This document shows positions 15,579-24,220 of a stretch of 36,319 bases of DNA, piece by piece. Source of the DNA: Gammaproteobacteria bacterium (GTDB lineage: Bacteria; Pseudomonadota; Gammaproteobacteria; Pseudomonadales; Pseudomonadaceae); assembly GCA_903970465.1 (NCBI GenBank), contig CAJCIO010000029.1, forward strand, positions 1 to 36,319, read 5' to 3'. Position 1 is the first letter of the stretch, and each line of letters opens with the position of its first letter. The translations under genes were made by a program, and so were the position numbers. A model generated the notes under the pieces. The model did not search any database, was not told where the DNA came from, and saw only the letters and a list, made by a program, of their open reading frames with translations.

Positions 15579-17216
15579 TTACGCGTCCAGCCACACCTGT
15601 TCGCTGAACATGTAGCCCATGAAGCCGCCCAGCGGATTGCTACTGTAGCCCTTGATACGCTGGTCGACGCCATCGATGTTGCTGATGAACACCGGGATGC
15701 CGACCCCGCAGTTGTCGCTGACCAGGGTTTGCATGTCGGCGTACATCTTGGCGCGCTTGGCGTCGTCGGTTTCACCCCGGGCAAGCATCAACAACTGGTC
15801 GAACTGGTCGTTTTTCCAACCTGACTCGTTCCAGGGTGCGGTGGACTGGAAAAACTGCGAAAAGATCACATCAGCGTTGGGGCGCGGGTTGATGTTGCCG
15901 AAGCTGAGCGGGTGCTTCATCCAGTGGTTGGACCAATAACCGTCGCTCGGCACGCGATTCACATTGAGGGTCAGGCCCGCCGCCTTGGCCGACTGCTGGA
16001 GCAGCACGGCGATGTCGACCGAGCCCGTGGCGGCCGGGGAACAGACCAGCGGCATAGTGATTTTTTCCATGCCGGCTTTTTTCAACAGGAACCTGGCTTT
16101 TTCCGGATCATAGGGACGCTGGGGCAAATCGGCGTTGTAGTAGCGCGAGCCGGGAGCGATCGGGTGATCGTTGCCGACCACGGCATAGCCGCGGAACACT
16201 GCGGATTTGACCTGTTCACGGTCCAGCAGGTACTTCATGGCCTGGGTGAAATCGGCGTTCTGGCCAGGCATCTGGTCCTGGCGAATGATCAGGTCGGTGT
16301 AGTTGCCCGACGGTGCATCGACCACGCGGTGTTTGGCGCTGGCCGCGATGCGCTGGGTAGAGCGCGGGTTGACCTCGTTGATCATGTGCACATCGCCCGA
16401 GAGCAAGGCGTTGACCCGCGACGGCTCGTCGCCGATGGCGATGAATTCGATCTCGTCCAGATACGGCAGGCCGGGCTTCCAGTAATTGGGGTTGCGCACG
16501 CTGATCGAACGTACACCCGGCTTGAACTCCTTGACCTTGAAAGGCCCAGTGCCGATGCCCAGACTGAAATCGGTGGTGCCCTCGGGCACGATCAACAGGT
16601 GCGACACCGCCAGGATCGACGGCAGCTCGGCGTTCGGTGCGCTCAGGGTAATCTGCACCTCCAGCGGGCCGGTGGCCTTGACGTCGGTAATCTGCGCCAT
16701 CAGCGGCAGGACCTTGGAGCCGGTTGCCGGATCTTTGTGGCGGGTCAACGAAAACACCACGTCAGCGGCACTCAGGGCCTTGCCGTTGTGGAAGGTGACG
16801 TCCTTGCGCAGAGTGATGATCCATACCGTGGCGTCGGTATTGTCGATGCGCTCGGCCAGTTCCAGTTGCGGCACCAGATGACTGTCGAACCGCGTCAGGC
16901 CGTTGTAGAACATGAAGTGGCGCACATAGTCGGTCGACAGCGCGCCCTTGGCCGGGTCCAGCGTGTCGGCGGTGGAACTGGACATCCCGGCTACCCGGAT
17001 ACGCCCGCCGGGCTTGCCCTTGGCGGGCGTGGCTGACTCATCGGCGAACACGTTGCCCGCCGCCCCGAACAGGCTGCCCGCACCGGCTGCCGCGACTCCG
17101 GCGACACCCAGCATGCGCAACGCATCGCGGCGTGACATGCCGCGGTTGAGGCCTTCGAAGACGCGCAGGCTGTCTTCGCCGCTGATCAATGGGGAGTCGA
17201 CTTTGTTGTCAGTCAT
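15579..17216 (-). CDS. Family 5 extracellular solute-binding protein with twin-arginine signal
   Basis: A 545-residue periplasmic binding protein of the SBP_bac_5 (Dpp/Opp/Nik) family. The N-terminus carries a long n-region and a Tat motif, GMSRRDALRMLG with R29 and R30, then a hydrophobic stretch (VAGVAAAGAGSLFGAAG) and a likely cleavage after VFA near residue 58. The mature protein begins with the family start GGRIRVAGMSSSTADTLDPAKG and contains VTFHNGKALSAADVVFSLTRH. It is the capture protein of the importer encoded downstream. The Tat signal is notable because most Dpp-type proteins use Sec; related opine and nickel binding proteins can use Tat. It follows the PuuB-like gene after 99 bases, in which I see no clear terminator. 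Confidence 0.93.
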   Translation of the reverse strand: MTDNKVDSPLISGEDSLRVFEGLNRGMSRRDALRMLGVAGVAAAGAGSLFGAAGNVFADESATPAKGKPGGRIRVAGMSSSTADTLDPAKGALSTDYVRHFMFYNGLTRFDSHLVPQLELAERIDNTDATVWIITLRKDVTFHNGKALSAADVVFSLTRHKDPATGSKVLPLMAQITDVKATGPLEVQITLSAPNAELPSILAVSHLLIVPEGTTDFSLGIGTGPFKVKEFKPGVRSISVRNPNYWKPGLPYLDEIEFIAIGDEPSRVNALLSGDVHMINEVNPRSTQRIAASAKHRVVDAPSGNYTDLIIRQDQMPGQNADFTQAMKYLLDREQVKSAVFRGYAVVGNDHPIAPGSRYYNADLPQRPYDPEKARFLLKKAGMEKITMPLVCSPAATGSVDIAVLLQQSAKAAGLTLNVNRVPSDGYWSNHWMKHPLSFGNINPRPNADVIFSQFFQSTAPWNESGWKNDQFDQLLMLARGETDDAKRAKMYADMQTLVSDNCGVGIPVFISNIDGVDQRIKGYSSNPLGGFMGYMFSEQVWLDA

Positions 17217-17315
17217 ATCAGTTCTACCTGTCGAAAATGGGGTTGTCCGAGTGGCTCTCGGTTGACCGGAGCGTCCGTGAAACGCAAACGACGACGGTGA
17301 CGCAACAAACAGTGA

Positions 17316-18590
17316 TCAGTGGCGGCTGTCCTGGTAGCGGTAGTACGCGCCGACCAGGGGCAGGAACCACGGCGTGCCGAAGTGCCCGGGCACCGCTGGC
17401 CAGTCGAGTTCGCGCCACGGATTGGCCGCAGCGTTGCCGTCCATGACGTCGGCCATGACCTGGCCCATGTGCACCGACATCTGCACCCCGTGGCCGCTGT
17501 AGCCCATGGAGTAGAAGACGCCGTCATGCTCGCCGGCCCGCGGCAGGCGGTCGGAAGTCATGTCCACCAGGCCACCCCAGCAGTAGTCGACCTTGACGTT
17601 GGCCAGTGCCGGAAACATCTGCACCATGGCTGATCGCAGCACCTTGCCGCTCTTGGCGTCGGAGGTGCTGTTGGACATGGCGAACCGCGCCCGGCCGCCG
17701 AACAGCAAGCGGTTGTCGGGGGTGATGCGAAAGTAATTGCCGATCAAACGGCTGGTGACGTACGAGCGCTGGTGAGCGAACAACTGATCGATCAGCGCTT
17801 GTGGCAATACCTCGGTGGCAATCACAAAGCTGCCGACCGGGACGATGCGTCGGCGATACCAGCCCGGACCGCCGTGCTGGCACGCCCCGGTAGCAAGCAG
17901 AATCTGCCGCGCTTGCACCGAGCCCCGGGCGGTATTGACCTTGAAGCCCGCCGGATTGGCCTTCCAGCCGGTGACGGCGGCGTCCTGGTACACCTGAGCG
18001 CCGTGGCGTACGGCGGCTTCGGCCAAGCCGACACCGAAGCGCCCGACGTGCATCTGCACGCCATTGCGCTGCAACAGGCCGCCATGGAATTCAGCAGAAT
18101 CGACCTCGGCGCGCGCCTGCTCCGCGGTCAGCAATTCGACATCGGCATCCACTTCACGACGAATCAGTTCGCAGGTGCGCGCCATGCCGTCGTAGTGCAT
18201 GGCCTTGGCCGCCAGCTTCAGCTTGCCGTTGCGCTTGAGGTCGCAAGCGATGTGCTCCTGCTCGACCACCGTGACCACGCTTTGCACCGCACTTTCGTAC
18301 GCCTTGTAATAGGCACGGGCTTGATCCGCGCCCAGACTGGCGCTCAGGGCCGCGTAGTCTTGCGCCACGCCAGTGTTGCACTGCCCGCCATTGCGCCCCG
18401 ACGCCTCGCCGATCACTCGCCCGGCTTCGAGCACCGCCACACTGGCGCCCTTCATGGCCAGGGCGCGCGCCGCCGAGAGGCCGGTGAACCCGCCGCCGAC
18501 GATCACCACATCGACCTGCCCTTCGACCGCTGCGCTTTGCGCGCCGGCAAAGGGCGCTGCGGTATCGAGCCAGTAGGATTCACTTCGCAT
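17316..18590 (-). CDS. FAD-dependent amine oxidoreductase, PuuB-like
   Basis: A 424-residue DAAO-superfamily flavoprotein resembling gamma-glutamylputrescine oxidase (PuuB) and related amine oxidases. It opens with MRSESYWLDTAAPF, typical of this branch, then the FAD motif VVIVGGGFTGLSAARALA (residues 29-45) and VIGEASGRNGGQCNTG. The C-terminal FAD segment is FYSMGYSGHGVQMSVHMGQVM. It would oxidise a primary or N-substituted amine to an aldehyde, with H2O2 or reduced quinone as co-product. ATG 18590 has AGGGA five bases upstream. The aldehyde dehydrogenase at 19690-21159, upstream on the same strand, is the natural partner for the aldehyde formed. The exact amine is unknown. Confidence 0.9.
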   Translation of the reverse strand: MRSESYWLDTAAPFAGAQSAAVEGQVDVVIVGGGFTGLSAARALAMKGASVAVLEAGRVIGEASGRNGGQCNTGVAQDYAALSASLGADQARAYYKAYESAVQSVVTVVEQEHIACDLKRNGKLKLAAKAMHYDGMARTCELIRREVDADVELLTAEQARAEVDSAEFHGGLLQRNGVQMHVGRFGVGLAEAAVRHGAQVYQDAAVTGWKANPAGFKVNTARGSVQARQILLATGACQHGGPGWYRRRIVPVGSFVIATEVLPQALIDQLFAHQRSYVTSRLIGNYFRITPDNRLLFGGRARFAMSNSTSDAKSGKVLRSAMVQMFPALANVKVDYCWGGLVDMTSDRLPRAGEHDGVFYSMGYSGHGVQMSVHMGQVMADVMDGNAAANPWRELDWPAVPGHFGTPWFLPLVGAYYRYQDSRH

Positions 18591-18646
18591 GTCATTCCCT
18601 CGGGTGGCCCGCCTGGAGCCCTGAAAAGTGCCAGATGCCAACGCTG

Positions 18647-19315
18647 TCAGAGGCCGACCAAGGCCGCCAGGCCGCCGATGTCAGGGATCTGTCGATAGCC
18701 GTAGAACTCGTTGGCCGGTACTTCATGGCCGCGAGCGACGAAGGCTTTGTTCTTGATTTTCATGTCATGGGCCGGGAACAGGTCGTAACGGAAGCTGGAG
18801 GACACATGCAAGATGTCTTCCGGGCCGCAGCCAAGGTTGTCGAGCATGAATTCGAACGCCGCCAGACGCGGCTTGTAGGCTTGTGCCTGTTCGGCCGTGA
18901 AGACCTTGTGAAACGGTGCGCCGAGCATGTCGACGTTGGACATGATCTGGCTGTCGCTGGCGTTGGAGAAAATCACCAAGGGGATCTTGTCGGCGATTTT
19001 CGACAGACCGGCCGGTACATCAGGGTGCGGGCCCCAGGTCGGAACGGCGTCGTAGTAGAGCTGGCCTTCGTCACGATAGGCCACGCCCCAGCGCTTGCAG
19101 GTACGCGCCAGCGCGGTCTTGATGATTTCGTCATAAGGCATCCAGTCGCCCTTGACCTGATCCAGGCGATACGCCGAGAAATCCTTGACGAACTGGTCCA
19201 TCTGCTCGGCCGCCACACGGTCGGCGAACAGCTCGCGGGTCATGGTGCCCATGTGGAAGTTGGTCAGCGTACCGTAGCAGTCGAACGTAATGAATTTAGG
19301 TCGAAGAAAGCTCAT
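18647..19315 (-). CDS. Type II haloacid dehalogenase-like HAD hydrolase
   Basis: A 222-residue HAD protein of the L-2-haloacid dehalogenase type II group. Motif I is FITFDCYGTLTNF with nucleophile D12. The conserved serine/asparagine motif is VIFSNASDS, and the lysine motif is AYKPRLAAFEFML. HVSSSFRYDLFPAHDMKIKNKAFV follows, corresponding to motif III. True dehalogenases use this scaffold, but many such proteins act on phosphate esters or unknown substrates. ATG 19315 (MSFLRPKF) is the family-type start; an in-frame start at 19357 would add 14 unrelated residues. It lies 56 bases upstream of the PuuB-like gene, so it is probably the first gene of that transcript. Function in amine or opine catabolism is not obvious. 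Confidence 0.88.
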   Translation of the reverse strand: MSFLRPKFITFDCYGTLTNFHMGTMTRELFADRVAAEQMDQFVKDFSAYRLDQVKGDWMPYDEIIKTALARTCKRWGVAYRDEGQLYYDAVPTWGPHPDVPAGLSKIADKIPLVIFSNASDSQIMSNVDMLGAPFHKVFTAEQAQAYKPRLAAFEFMLDNLGCGPEDILHVSSSFRYDLFPAHDMKIKNKAFVARGHEVPANEFYGYRQIPDIGGLAALVGL

Positions 19316-19689
19316 GTTGTGCGGTCCCGAAAGTTCGTTTAGGTCAAGGCATGACAAGCATCTGCGCCGTTGTCAGAGCGGCCATGGCCCCCCTGCAACA
19401 CATCTTCATTACACCACCGTGAAATCAGCAGATGGCGTTGAAAGTGCTGGCTGCTTGATAGAAACCACCGTTTTGCGGCCCGGCCTCAGCAGACTTTGCG
19501 GGGCGCTCCAGGCTTGGGCAACGCCCTGTTTCATGCGCTTTTGTGGCGCTTTCGGGAGTTTTTTCGTAGCCCCACGGCGGTTTCACCGCAGAACCTGCTT
19601 CAGCCTGACAAAAAAACGGGCGCCTTGCGAACAAGGCACCCGTGAAGTCGATCAGGGCCTCGAAGGCCCTGGGCAAAGCCCATCAATGG
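19316..19689. other. 374-base intergenic stretch between the ALDH and HAD genes
   Basis: No convincing gene is visible. Next to the ALDH end there is a small perfect hairpin (AGGGCCT-CGA-AGGCCCT at 19654-19670) and then a strong terminator at 19610-19642. The remaining roughly 290 bases before the HAD gene should hold its promoter, but I see no strong consensus element. Short open frames here lack ribosome sites and familiar sequence. Confidence 0.5.
19610..19642 (-). terminator. Rho-independent terminator of the aldehyde dehydrogenase gene
   Basis: Read on the minus strand, an 11-base-pair stem (arms 19632-19642 and 19617-19627, one C/A mismatch) with a four-base loop is followed by a run of seven T. 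It begins 48 bases past the aldehyde dehydrogenase stop at 19690. It separates that gene from the HAD-led transcript downstream. Confidence 0.85.
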
Positions 19690-21159
19690 TCAGCCGATAT
19701 CGATCAACACACTCTTGAACCGGAGGTTGGCTTCGAACGCTTCGCGGCCCAGATCCTTGCCGATGCCCGAGCGCTTGTAGCCGCCGGTGGGCAGAATGTA
19801 GTCGTTGCTGCGCCCATAGCGATTGACCCACACGGTACCGACTTCGAGCTGGCGGATCAGGCGCAGGGCACGGTTGAGGTCGGCGGTGTGTACCCCCGCC
19901 GCCAAGCCGTAGGTGTCGTGGGCGGCGAGTTGCAGCGCTTGCTCTTCGCTGTCGAAGGTTTGAATAGTCAGCACCGGACCGAAGATCTCTTCGCACACGG
20001 CCGGGTTGTGGTTGTCCACTCCGGCCAGCAGGGTGGGCTGGTAATAGGCGCCGCCCAGGCCTTCGAACAGGCCGCCGCCGCTGAGTACTTCGGCACCGGC
20101 CTGGCGCGCGCGCTGGACAATGCCATCGATACGCGTGGCCTGCAGGCGCGAAATGATCGGCGCCAAAGTGGCGTCCGGCGACCAGGTCGGCCCTGGCGTG
20201 AGAGCATTGAAATAACCCTGCAGGTGCTCGACGAAGGGCGCCATGATCGAGCGTTCGATGATCAGCCGCGAGCCAGACACGCACACCTGCCCGGCGTTAC
20301 CGGTGATCGCCAGGGCCACGGTGCGAGCGGTCTTGGCGAGGTCCGGCACATCAGCGAATACCAATTGCGGGCTCTTGCCGCCCAGCTCCAGGGTGACGGG
20401 CTTGGGGCCGACCAGCGCGCAGGTGGACATGATGCTCGACCCCGTGGCCGTGGAGCCGGTGAAGGTGACTTTGGCGACCCGTGGATGGCGACACAAGGCA
20501 TCGCCGGTGACGCGGCCATCGCCCTGCACGACGTTGAAGATCCCGGCCGGGATGCCCGCCTGGAGCGCCAGCTCGGCGAAGCGCAGGCTGGAAAACGGCG
20601 TCAGCTCGGAAGGCTTGAGCACCACCGCGTTACCGGCGGCCAACGCCGGGGCGACCTTCCATGAAGCCATGCTCAATGGGAAATTCCACGGTGCGATCGC
20701 CGCAATCACCCCGTAAGGCTCGGCGATCTGCATCCCCAGGCGGTCGGTCTGCGTGGCCGCGACTTCACCGCCGTGCTTGTCGGCCAGCTCGGCGAAAAAA
20801 CGGATGCCTTCGGCCACATAGGGAATGTCCCAACCCAGCACATCTTTGTGCGGCCGGGTCGAACCCACGGCTTCCAGCGGCCCCAGCACGGCGCCGTCCG
20901 CTTCGATCAGATCGGCCCAGCGGCGCATCACCCGGGCGCGCTCACGGGGTGGCCGACTGGCCCAGTCGCTGGTCTTGAACGCCTGCCAGGCAGTGCTCAC
21001 GGCCTCGTCCACCAGCGCTGCATCGGCCACCGGCAGCTCGGCATACGCCTGACCATCGGAGGGACGCGAGACGTCCATGCCCGAGGGCCCCTCGCGATAG
21101 CGCCCGCCAATGAAATGAGCGCTGCGCACAGCGATAAGACGAGGATCGAAGCTATCCAT
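19690..21159 (-). CDS. NAD-dependent aldehyde dehydrogenase (PuuC/betaine-aldehyde type)
   Basis: A complete 489-residue aldehyde dehydrogenase. Catalytic residues are N159 in APWNFPLSM, K182 in LKPSELTPFS, E258 in TLELGGKSP and C293 in GNAGQVCVSGSR. The C-terminal motif is GGYKRSGIGKDLGREA. The pattern is nearest to enzymes for omega-aminoaldehydes and betaine aldehyde, including gamma-glutamyl-aminobutyraldehyde dehydrogenase. ATG 21159 has GGAG six bases upstream; the longer open frame to 21195 is not needed. It has its own terminator and diverges from the GNAT gene, so it is a separate transcription unit. Its likely job is oxidising the aldehyde produced by the PuuB-like oxidase; this pairing is inferred from proximity. 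Confidence 0.92.
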   Translation of the reverse strand: MDSFDPRLIAVRSAHFIGGRYREGPSGMDVSRPSDGQAYAELPVADAALVDEAVSTAWQAFKTSDWASRPPRERARVMRRWADLIEADGAVLGPLEAVGSTRPHKDVLGWDIPYVAEGIRFFAELADKHGGEVAATQTDRLGMQIAEPYGVIAAIAPWNFPLSMASWKVAPALAAGNAVVLKPSELTPFSSLRFAELALQAGIPAGIFNVVQGDGRVTGDALCRHPRVAKVTFTGSTATGSSIMSTCALVGPKPVTLELGGKSPQLVFADVPDLAKTARTVALAITGNAGQVCVSGSRLIIERSIMAPFVEHLQGYFNALTPGPTWSPDATLAPIISRLQATRIDGIVQRARQAGAEVLSGGGLFEGLGGAYYQPTLLAGVDNHNPAVCEEIFGPVLTIQTFDSEEQALQLAAHDTYGLAAGVHTADLNRALRLIRQLEVGTVWVNRYGRSNDYILPTGGYKRSGIGKDLGREAFEANLRFKSVLIDIG

Positions 21160-21389
21160 AAAGGACTCCAGCCGGGTGAAAAGCGAGGCCTCCATCCTAG
21201 AAAAAAACCCAGAGCATTTGCTGCCGACGTTGTGGTCGATTTAAGCAGTTACTGTGGTCTGGTCAGCTGCGGATCGGGGAATCTGCCGAATCTCCTTGCG
21301 CCTCTTGTCACCCTTGGCAGCAGGTGGGATACAGGCACCACGTGAAGGCCTTTTCAACGCTTATGCCCATCTGTGAACGGAGACCCGCC

Positions 21390-22247
21390 ATGTCGGTTTC
21401 GCAACGTCGCGCTATTCACTATCGCCCCATGACCGCCGCCGATGTGGCCAATGCTCATGCCTTGTCGGTGGCGCTCAAGTGGCCCCACCGCCTGGAGGAC
21501 TGGGCCATGCTGCAACGGTTGGGGCAGGGTTTCGTCGCCGAAGACAACGGCCGCTTGATCGGCAGCTCGTTCGCCTGCCATCAAGGCGATTTCACCACCA
21601 TCGGGCTGGTGATCGTCAGCGACGACTACCAGGGCCAAGGCATCGGCCGACGCTTGATGGATCTGGCGCTCGAGACCGTCGGCCCACGCACGGCGGTGCT
21701 CAATGCGACCCTGGCCGGCGCGCCGCTGTACACGAAAATGGGCTTCAAGGATTTCGGTCAGATCGAGCAGCGCCAGGGCCAAGCGAACATCGCGCAGACC
21801 ACCCCTCTAAAGGCCGGCGCACAGTGCAGAGCGTTAAGCCTCGGCGATGCACCGCGGCTGATCGAACTGGCCAATGCCGGCAGCGGCCTGGACCGCGCCG
21901 CGATCCTGGACGACCTGCTGCCCGACGCCGAGTACGGCGTGGGTATCGAATCGGCAGGCCAACTGCAGGCCTTTGCCCTGTTGCGCCCCTTCGGTCGCGG
22001 CCTGTGCCTGGGCCCGGTCATCGCGCAGGATGCCGAGCAGGCCAAGCACCTGATCGAAACCCTGCTGAACAAGGTGCCCTATGCCTTTGTCCGCATCGAT
22101 ATCCCCGTTGCCAGCGGCCTGTCACTCTGGCTGGAAGCGGCAGGCCTGAAGCAGGTCGATACCGTCGCCCAGATGAGCATGGGCGCGATCCCCACCGCCA
22201 CTCGGGGCGTCCAGCAATTCGCCTTGGTTAGCCAGGCCATTGGCTGA
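21390..22247 (+). CDS. GNAT-family N-acetyltransferase, two-domain
   Basis: A 285-residue protein. Its N-terminal half is a GNAT acetyltransferase with the acetyl-CoA loop VSDDYQGQGIGRRLM (Q81-G86) and the TLAGAPLYTKMGFKDFG helix. The C-terminal half (about 145-285) resembles a second, GNAT-like domain seen in similar proteins (LIELANAGSGLDRAAIL, then FVRIDIP). ATG 21390 is chosen because GGAG is seven bases upstream; earlier in-frame starts at 21324 and 21363 lack this. The cupin gene follows after 21 bases, so the two form an operon that diverges from the aldehyde dehydrogenase gene. It may acetylate an amine or amino acid of the same pathway, but no substrate can be read from the sequence. 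Confidence 0.88.
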   Translation: MSVSQRRAIHYRPMTAADVANAHALSVALKWPHRLEDWAMLQRLGQGFVAEDNGRLIGSSFACHQGDFTTIGLVIVSDDYQGQGIGRRLMDLALETVGPRTAVLNATLAGAPLYTKMGFKDFGQIEQRQGQANIAQTTPLKAGAQCRALSLGDAPRLIELANAGSGLDRAAILDDLLPDAEYGVGIESAGQLQAFALLRPFGRGLCLGPVIAQDAEQAKHLIETLLNKVPYAFVRIDIPVASGLSLWLEAAGLKQVDTVAQMSMGAIPTATRGVQQFALVSQAIG

Positions 22248-22268
22248 TTTCGCTTGAGGAGAATGTTC

Positions 22269-22982
22269 ATGTCCCATCCCTCTGTTTTGCTGTTGGCACG
22301 GGCCGATGGCAGCGCGGTCGAGAGCCCGGCGTTGTCGGGTTGCCTGAGCGCGCAGGATCCCTTCGCCGACGGTCGCAAAACGATATTTCTCGACGATGCC
22401 GGGTTTGCCGCCGGTACCGTTCAGTTCAAAGGCTCGATACAGTCCGCGGCCTATCCGTTCACCGAGATGCTGGTGGTCCATCAAGGCACCTTGGTGCTGC
22501 GTAGCGCCGAGCAGTCTCTGGAAGTGGGCGTGGGGAATAGTGCCGTGATCGGCCGCGGGACTGCCGTGCAGATCGAGGCGACGGTTGATAGCGAGTGGGC
22601 CTTTTGCGTCGCAACGTTAGCCACCGGTGTCGACAAGCCTGGCGTTGCGGCACTCGATGCACAGACCCATCTGAGCCCTTCGGCGCCGCCGGATGCCAGC
22701 GTACTGATCGGGCCCGAGCCCCAATGCCGAACGAACAACCTGTTCGAAGACAGCGCCAGCACCTTGCGGATTGGCGTCTGGGATTCGACGCCGTACCAGC
22801 GCAGCGCCCGGCCGCACAAGGTGCATGAATTGATGCACCTGATCGAAGGCGAAGTCACGCTGAGCGTCGATAACGGCGCGACCGTGCGGGTGCGCCCAGG
22901 GGATACGGTGTTTGTGCCGCAAGGCACGCCGTGTGCGTGGGAGAGCACGGTGTATGTGCGCAAGTATTACGCGGTGAGTTGA
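22269..22982 (+). CDS. Bicupin protein
   Basis: A 237-residue protein with two cupin beta-barrels. The first covers about 45-115 (AYPFTEMLVVHQGTLVLRS, then GNSAVIGRGTAVQIEA). The second covers about 165-235 (RPHKVHELMHLIEGEVTLSV, then VRPGDTVFVPQGTPCAWES). The second keeps a partial metal-binding pattern with H and E in KVHELMHLIEGE, similar to the ethanolamine-ammonia-lyase-associated cupin group. ATG 22269 has GAGGAG seven bases upstream; ATG 22263 is too close to it. It is the second gene of the GNAT operon. Such cupins act as small isomerases, dioxygenases or sensors; I cannot tell which. Confidence 0.85.
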   Translation: MSHPSVLLLARADGSAVESPALSGCLSAQDPFADGRKTIFLDDAGFAAGTVQFKGSIQSAAYPFTEMLVVHQGTLVLRSAEQSLEVGVGNSAVIGRGTAVQIEATVDSEWAFCVATLATGVDKPGVAALDAQTHLSPSAPPDASVLIGPEPQCRTNNLFEDSASTLRIGVWDSTPYQRSARPHKVHELMHLIEGEVTLSVDNGATVRVRPGDTVFVPQGTPCAWESTVYVRKYYAVS

Positions 22983-23035
22983 GGCGCGCGCGGCGTCAGT
23001 GGCGCCGTGTTGGCACTTGCGGGCAGGCGCTGGGC

Positions 23036-24220
23036 TTACCCGAGTGCGGCAAATCCGTTGCTCAGGTCCGCGATCAACTCATCCGGATTCTCCAACCCTA
23101 CATGCAACCGCAACATCAGCCCGCCCTTCGACCAATCCGCCACCGAACGCGTGCCGTGCTGGTCCACCTGGGTCACCAGGCTCTCGTACCCACCCCACGA
23201 ATAGCCCACGCCAAACAGCGTCAGTGCTTTCACGAAATCGTCTACCTGCGCCTGATCGGCTGCCCTGAATTCGAAACTCAGCAATCCGTTACAGCCGTGG
23301 CAATCGCGCTTCCACAGGGCATGCCCAGGGTCTTCAGGCAGTGCCGGGTACATCACCCGCGCGACCTGCGGGTGTTGCTGCAACCACAACGCCACTTGCA
23401 TGGCGTTTGCCTGATGCATCGCCAGGCGCGCGGAGAGGGAGCGCGCGCCGCGCAGGATGAGGTAGGCGTCGTCGGGGCTGACGGTGTTGCCGACGGCGGT
23501 GCACATCTTTTTCAATGCCGGCCAGTGGGCCTCGGTGACGCTGACGCTGCCCATCATCGCGTCCGAGTGGCCGCCGACGTATTTGGTCAGGGCCATGAGC
23601 GAGATGTCCGCGCCCAGTTCCAGTGGCCGGTACAGCACGCCCGAGCCCCAGGAGTTATCCACCGCCAGCAGCAGGCCGCGGGCCTTGCACAGCGTCGAGA
23701 GCGCCGGCAGGTCGCACATCTCGAAGGCCAGGGAGCCCGGAACCTCGGCGTAGATCATGCGGGTGTTGGGTTGGATCAGCGATTCGATGTCGCTGCCGTC
23801 GGCGGCGTAGTAGTCGTACTCGATGTCGAAGGCGTCGAGCAGGGTGCGCGCCAGGCGCCGCACCGGGGTGTACACGGCATCGGTGATCAGTACGTGCTCG
23901 CCGGGGCGCAGAAACGATTGGAACATCTGCGCGACAGCAGCCAGGCCGGTGGCATACAGGCAGGTGCCGTGGGCGCCTTCGAGGCGGTTGATCACGTCTT
24001 CCAGGGCGAAGGCGGTGGGGTTGCCGTTGGCGCCATAGGTGAGCGAACGGGTGGGGCCGCCGACGGCGCGTTCGGCGGCGCGTATGGCCTCCAGGTCCTT
24101 GAACAGCACGGTGCTGACGCGGGTGATGGGCGGGTTGACCGGCAGCCAGTCACCGCTGCCCGCATAGCGGCCTGCCTGGACGAGATCGGTGGCAGCGCTG
24201 CGCGGTTTTTCCTGGGACAT
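23036..24220 (-). CDS. metC: Cystathionine beta-lyase-like PLP enzyme
   Basis: A 394-residue Cys/Met-metabolism PLP enzyme, most like cystathionine beta-lyase (cystathionine to homocysteine, pyruvate and ammonia). Landmarks are SLTYGANGNPTAFALED, YATGLAAVAQ, AVDNSWGSGVLYRPLELGAD and the Schiff-base lysine K213 in SLMALTKYVGGHSD. The C-terminus has SWGGYESLV and LRLHVGLENPDELIADL. ATG 24220 has GGAG five bases upstream. It converges on the cupin gene (53-base gap) and follows ybgE on the same strand after 124 bases. It appears unrelated to the catabolic cluster, although beta-elimination of an amino acid derivative cannot be excluded. Confidence 0.92.
   Translation of the reverse strand: MSQEKPRSAATDLVQAGRYAGSGDWLPVNPPITRVSTVLFKDLEAIRAAERAVGGPTRSLTYGANGNPTAFALEDVINRLEGAHGTCLYATGLAAVAQMFQSFLRPGEHVLITDAVYTPVRRLARTLLDAFDIEYDYYAADGSDIESLIQPNTRMIYAEVPGSLAFEMCDLPALSTLCKARGLLLAVDNSWGSGVLYRPLELGADISLMALTKYVGGHSDAMMGSVSVTEAHWPALKKMCTAVGNTVSPDDAYLILRGARSLSARLAMHQANAMQVALWLQQHPQVARVMYPALPEDPGHALWKRDCHGCNGLLSFEFRAADQAQVDDFVKALTLFGVGYSWGGYESLVTQVDQHGTRSVADWSKGGLMLRLHVGLENPDELIADLSNGFAALG

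Noticed and set aside
19425..19676. An 83-codon minus-strand frame between ALDH and HAD genes
   Set aside because: It runs through the terminator hairpin and its T run, and has no familiar sequence.
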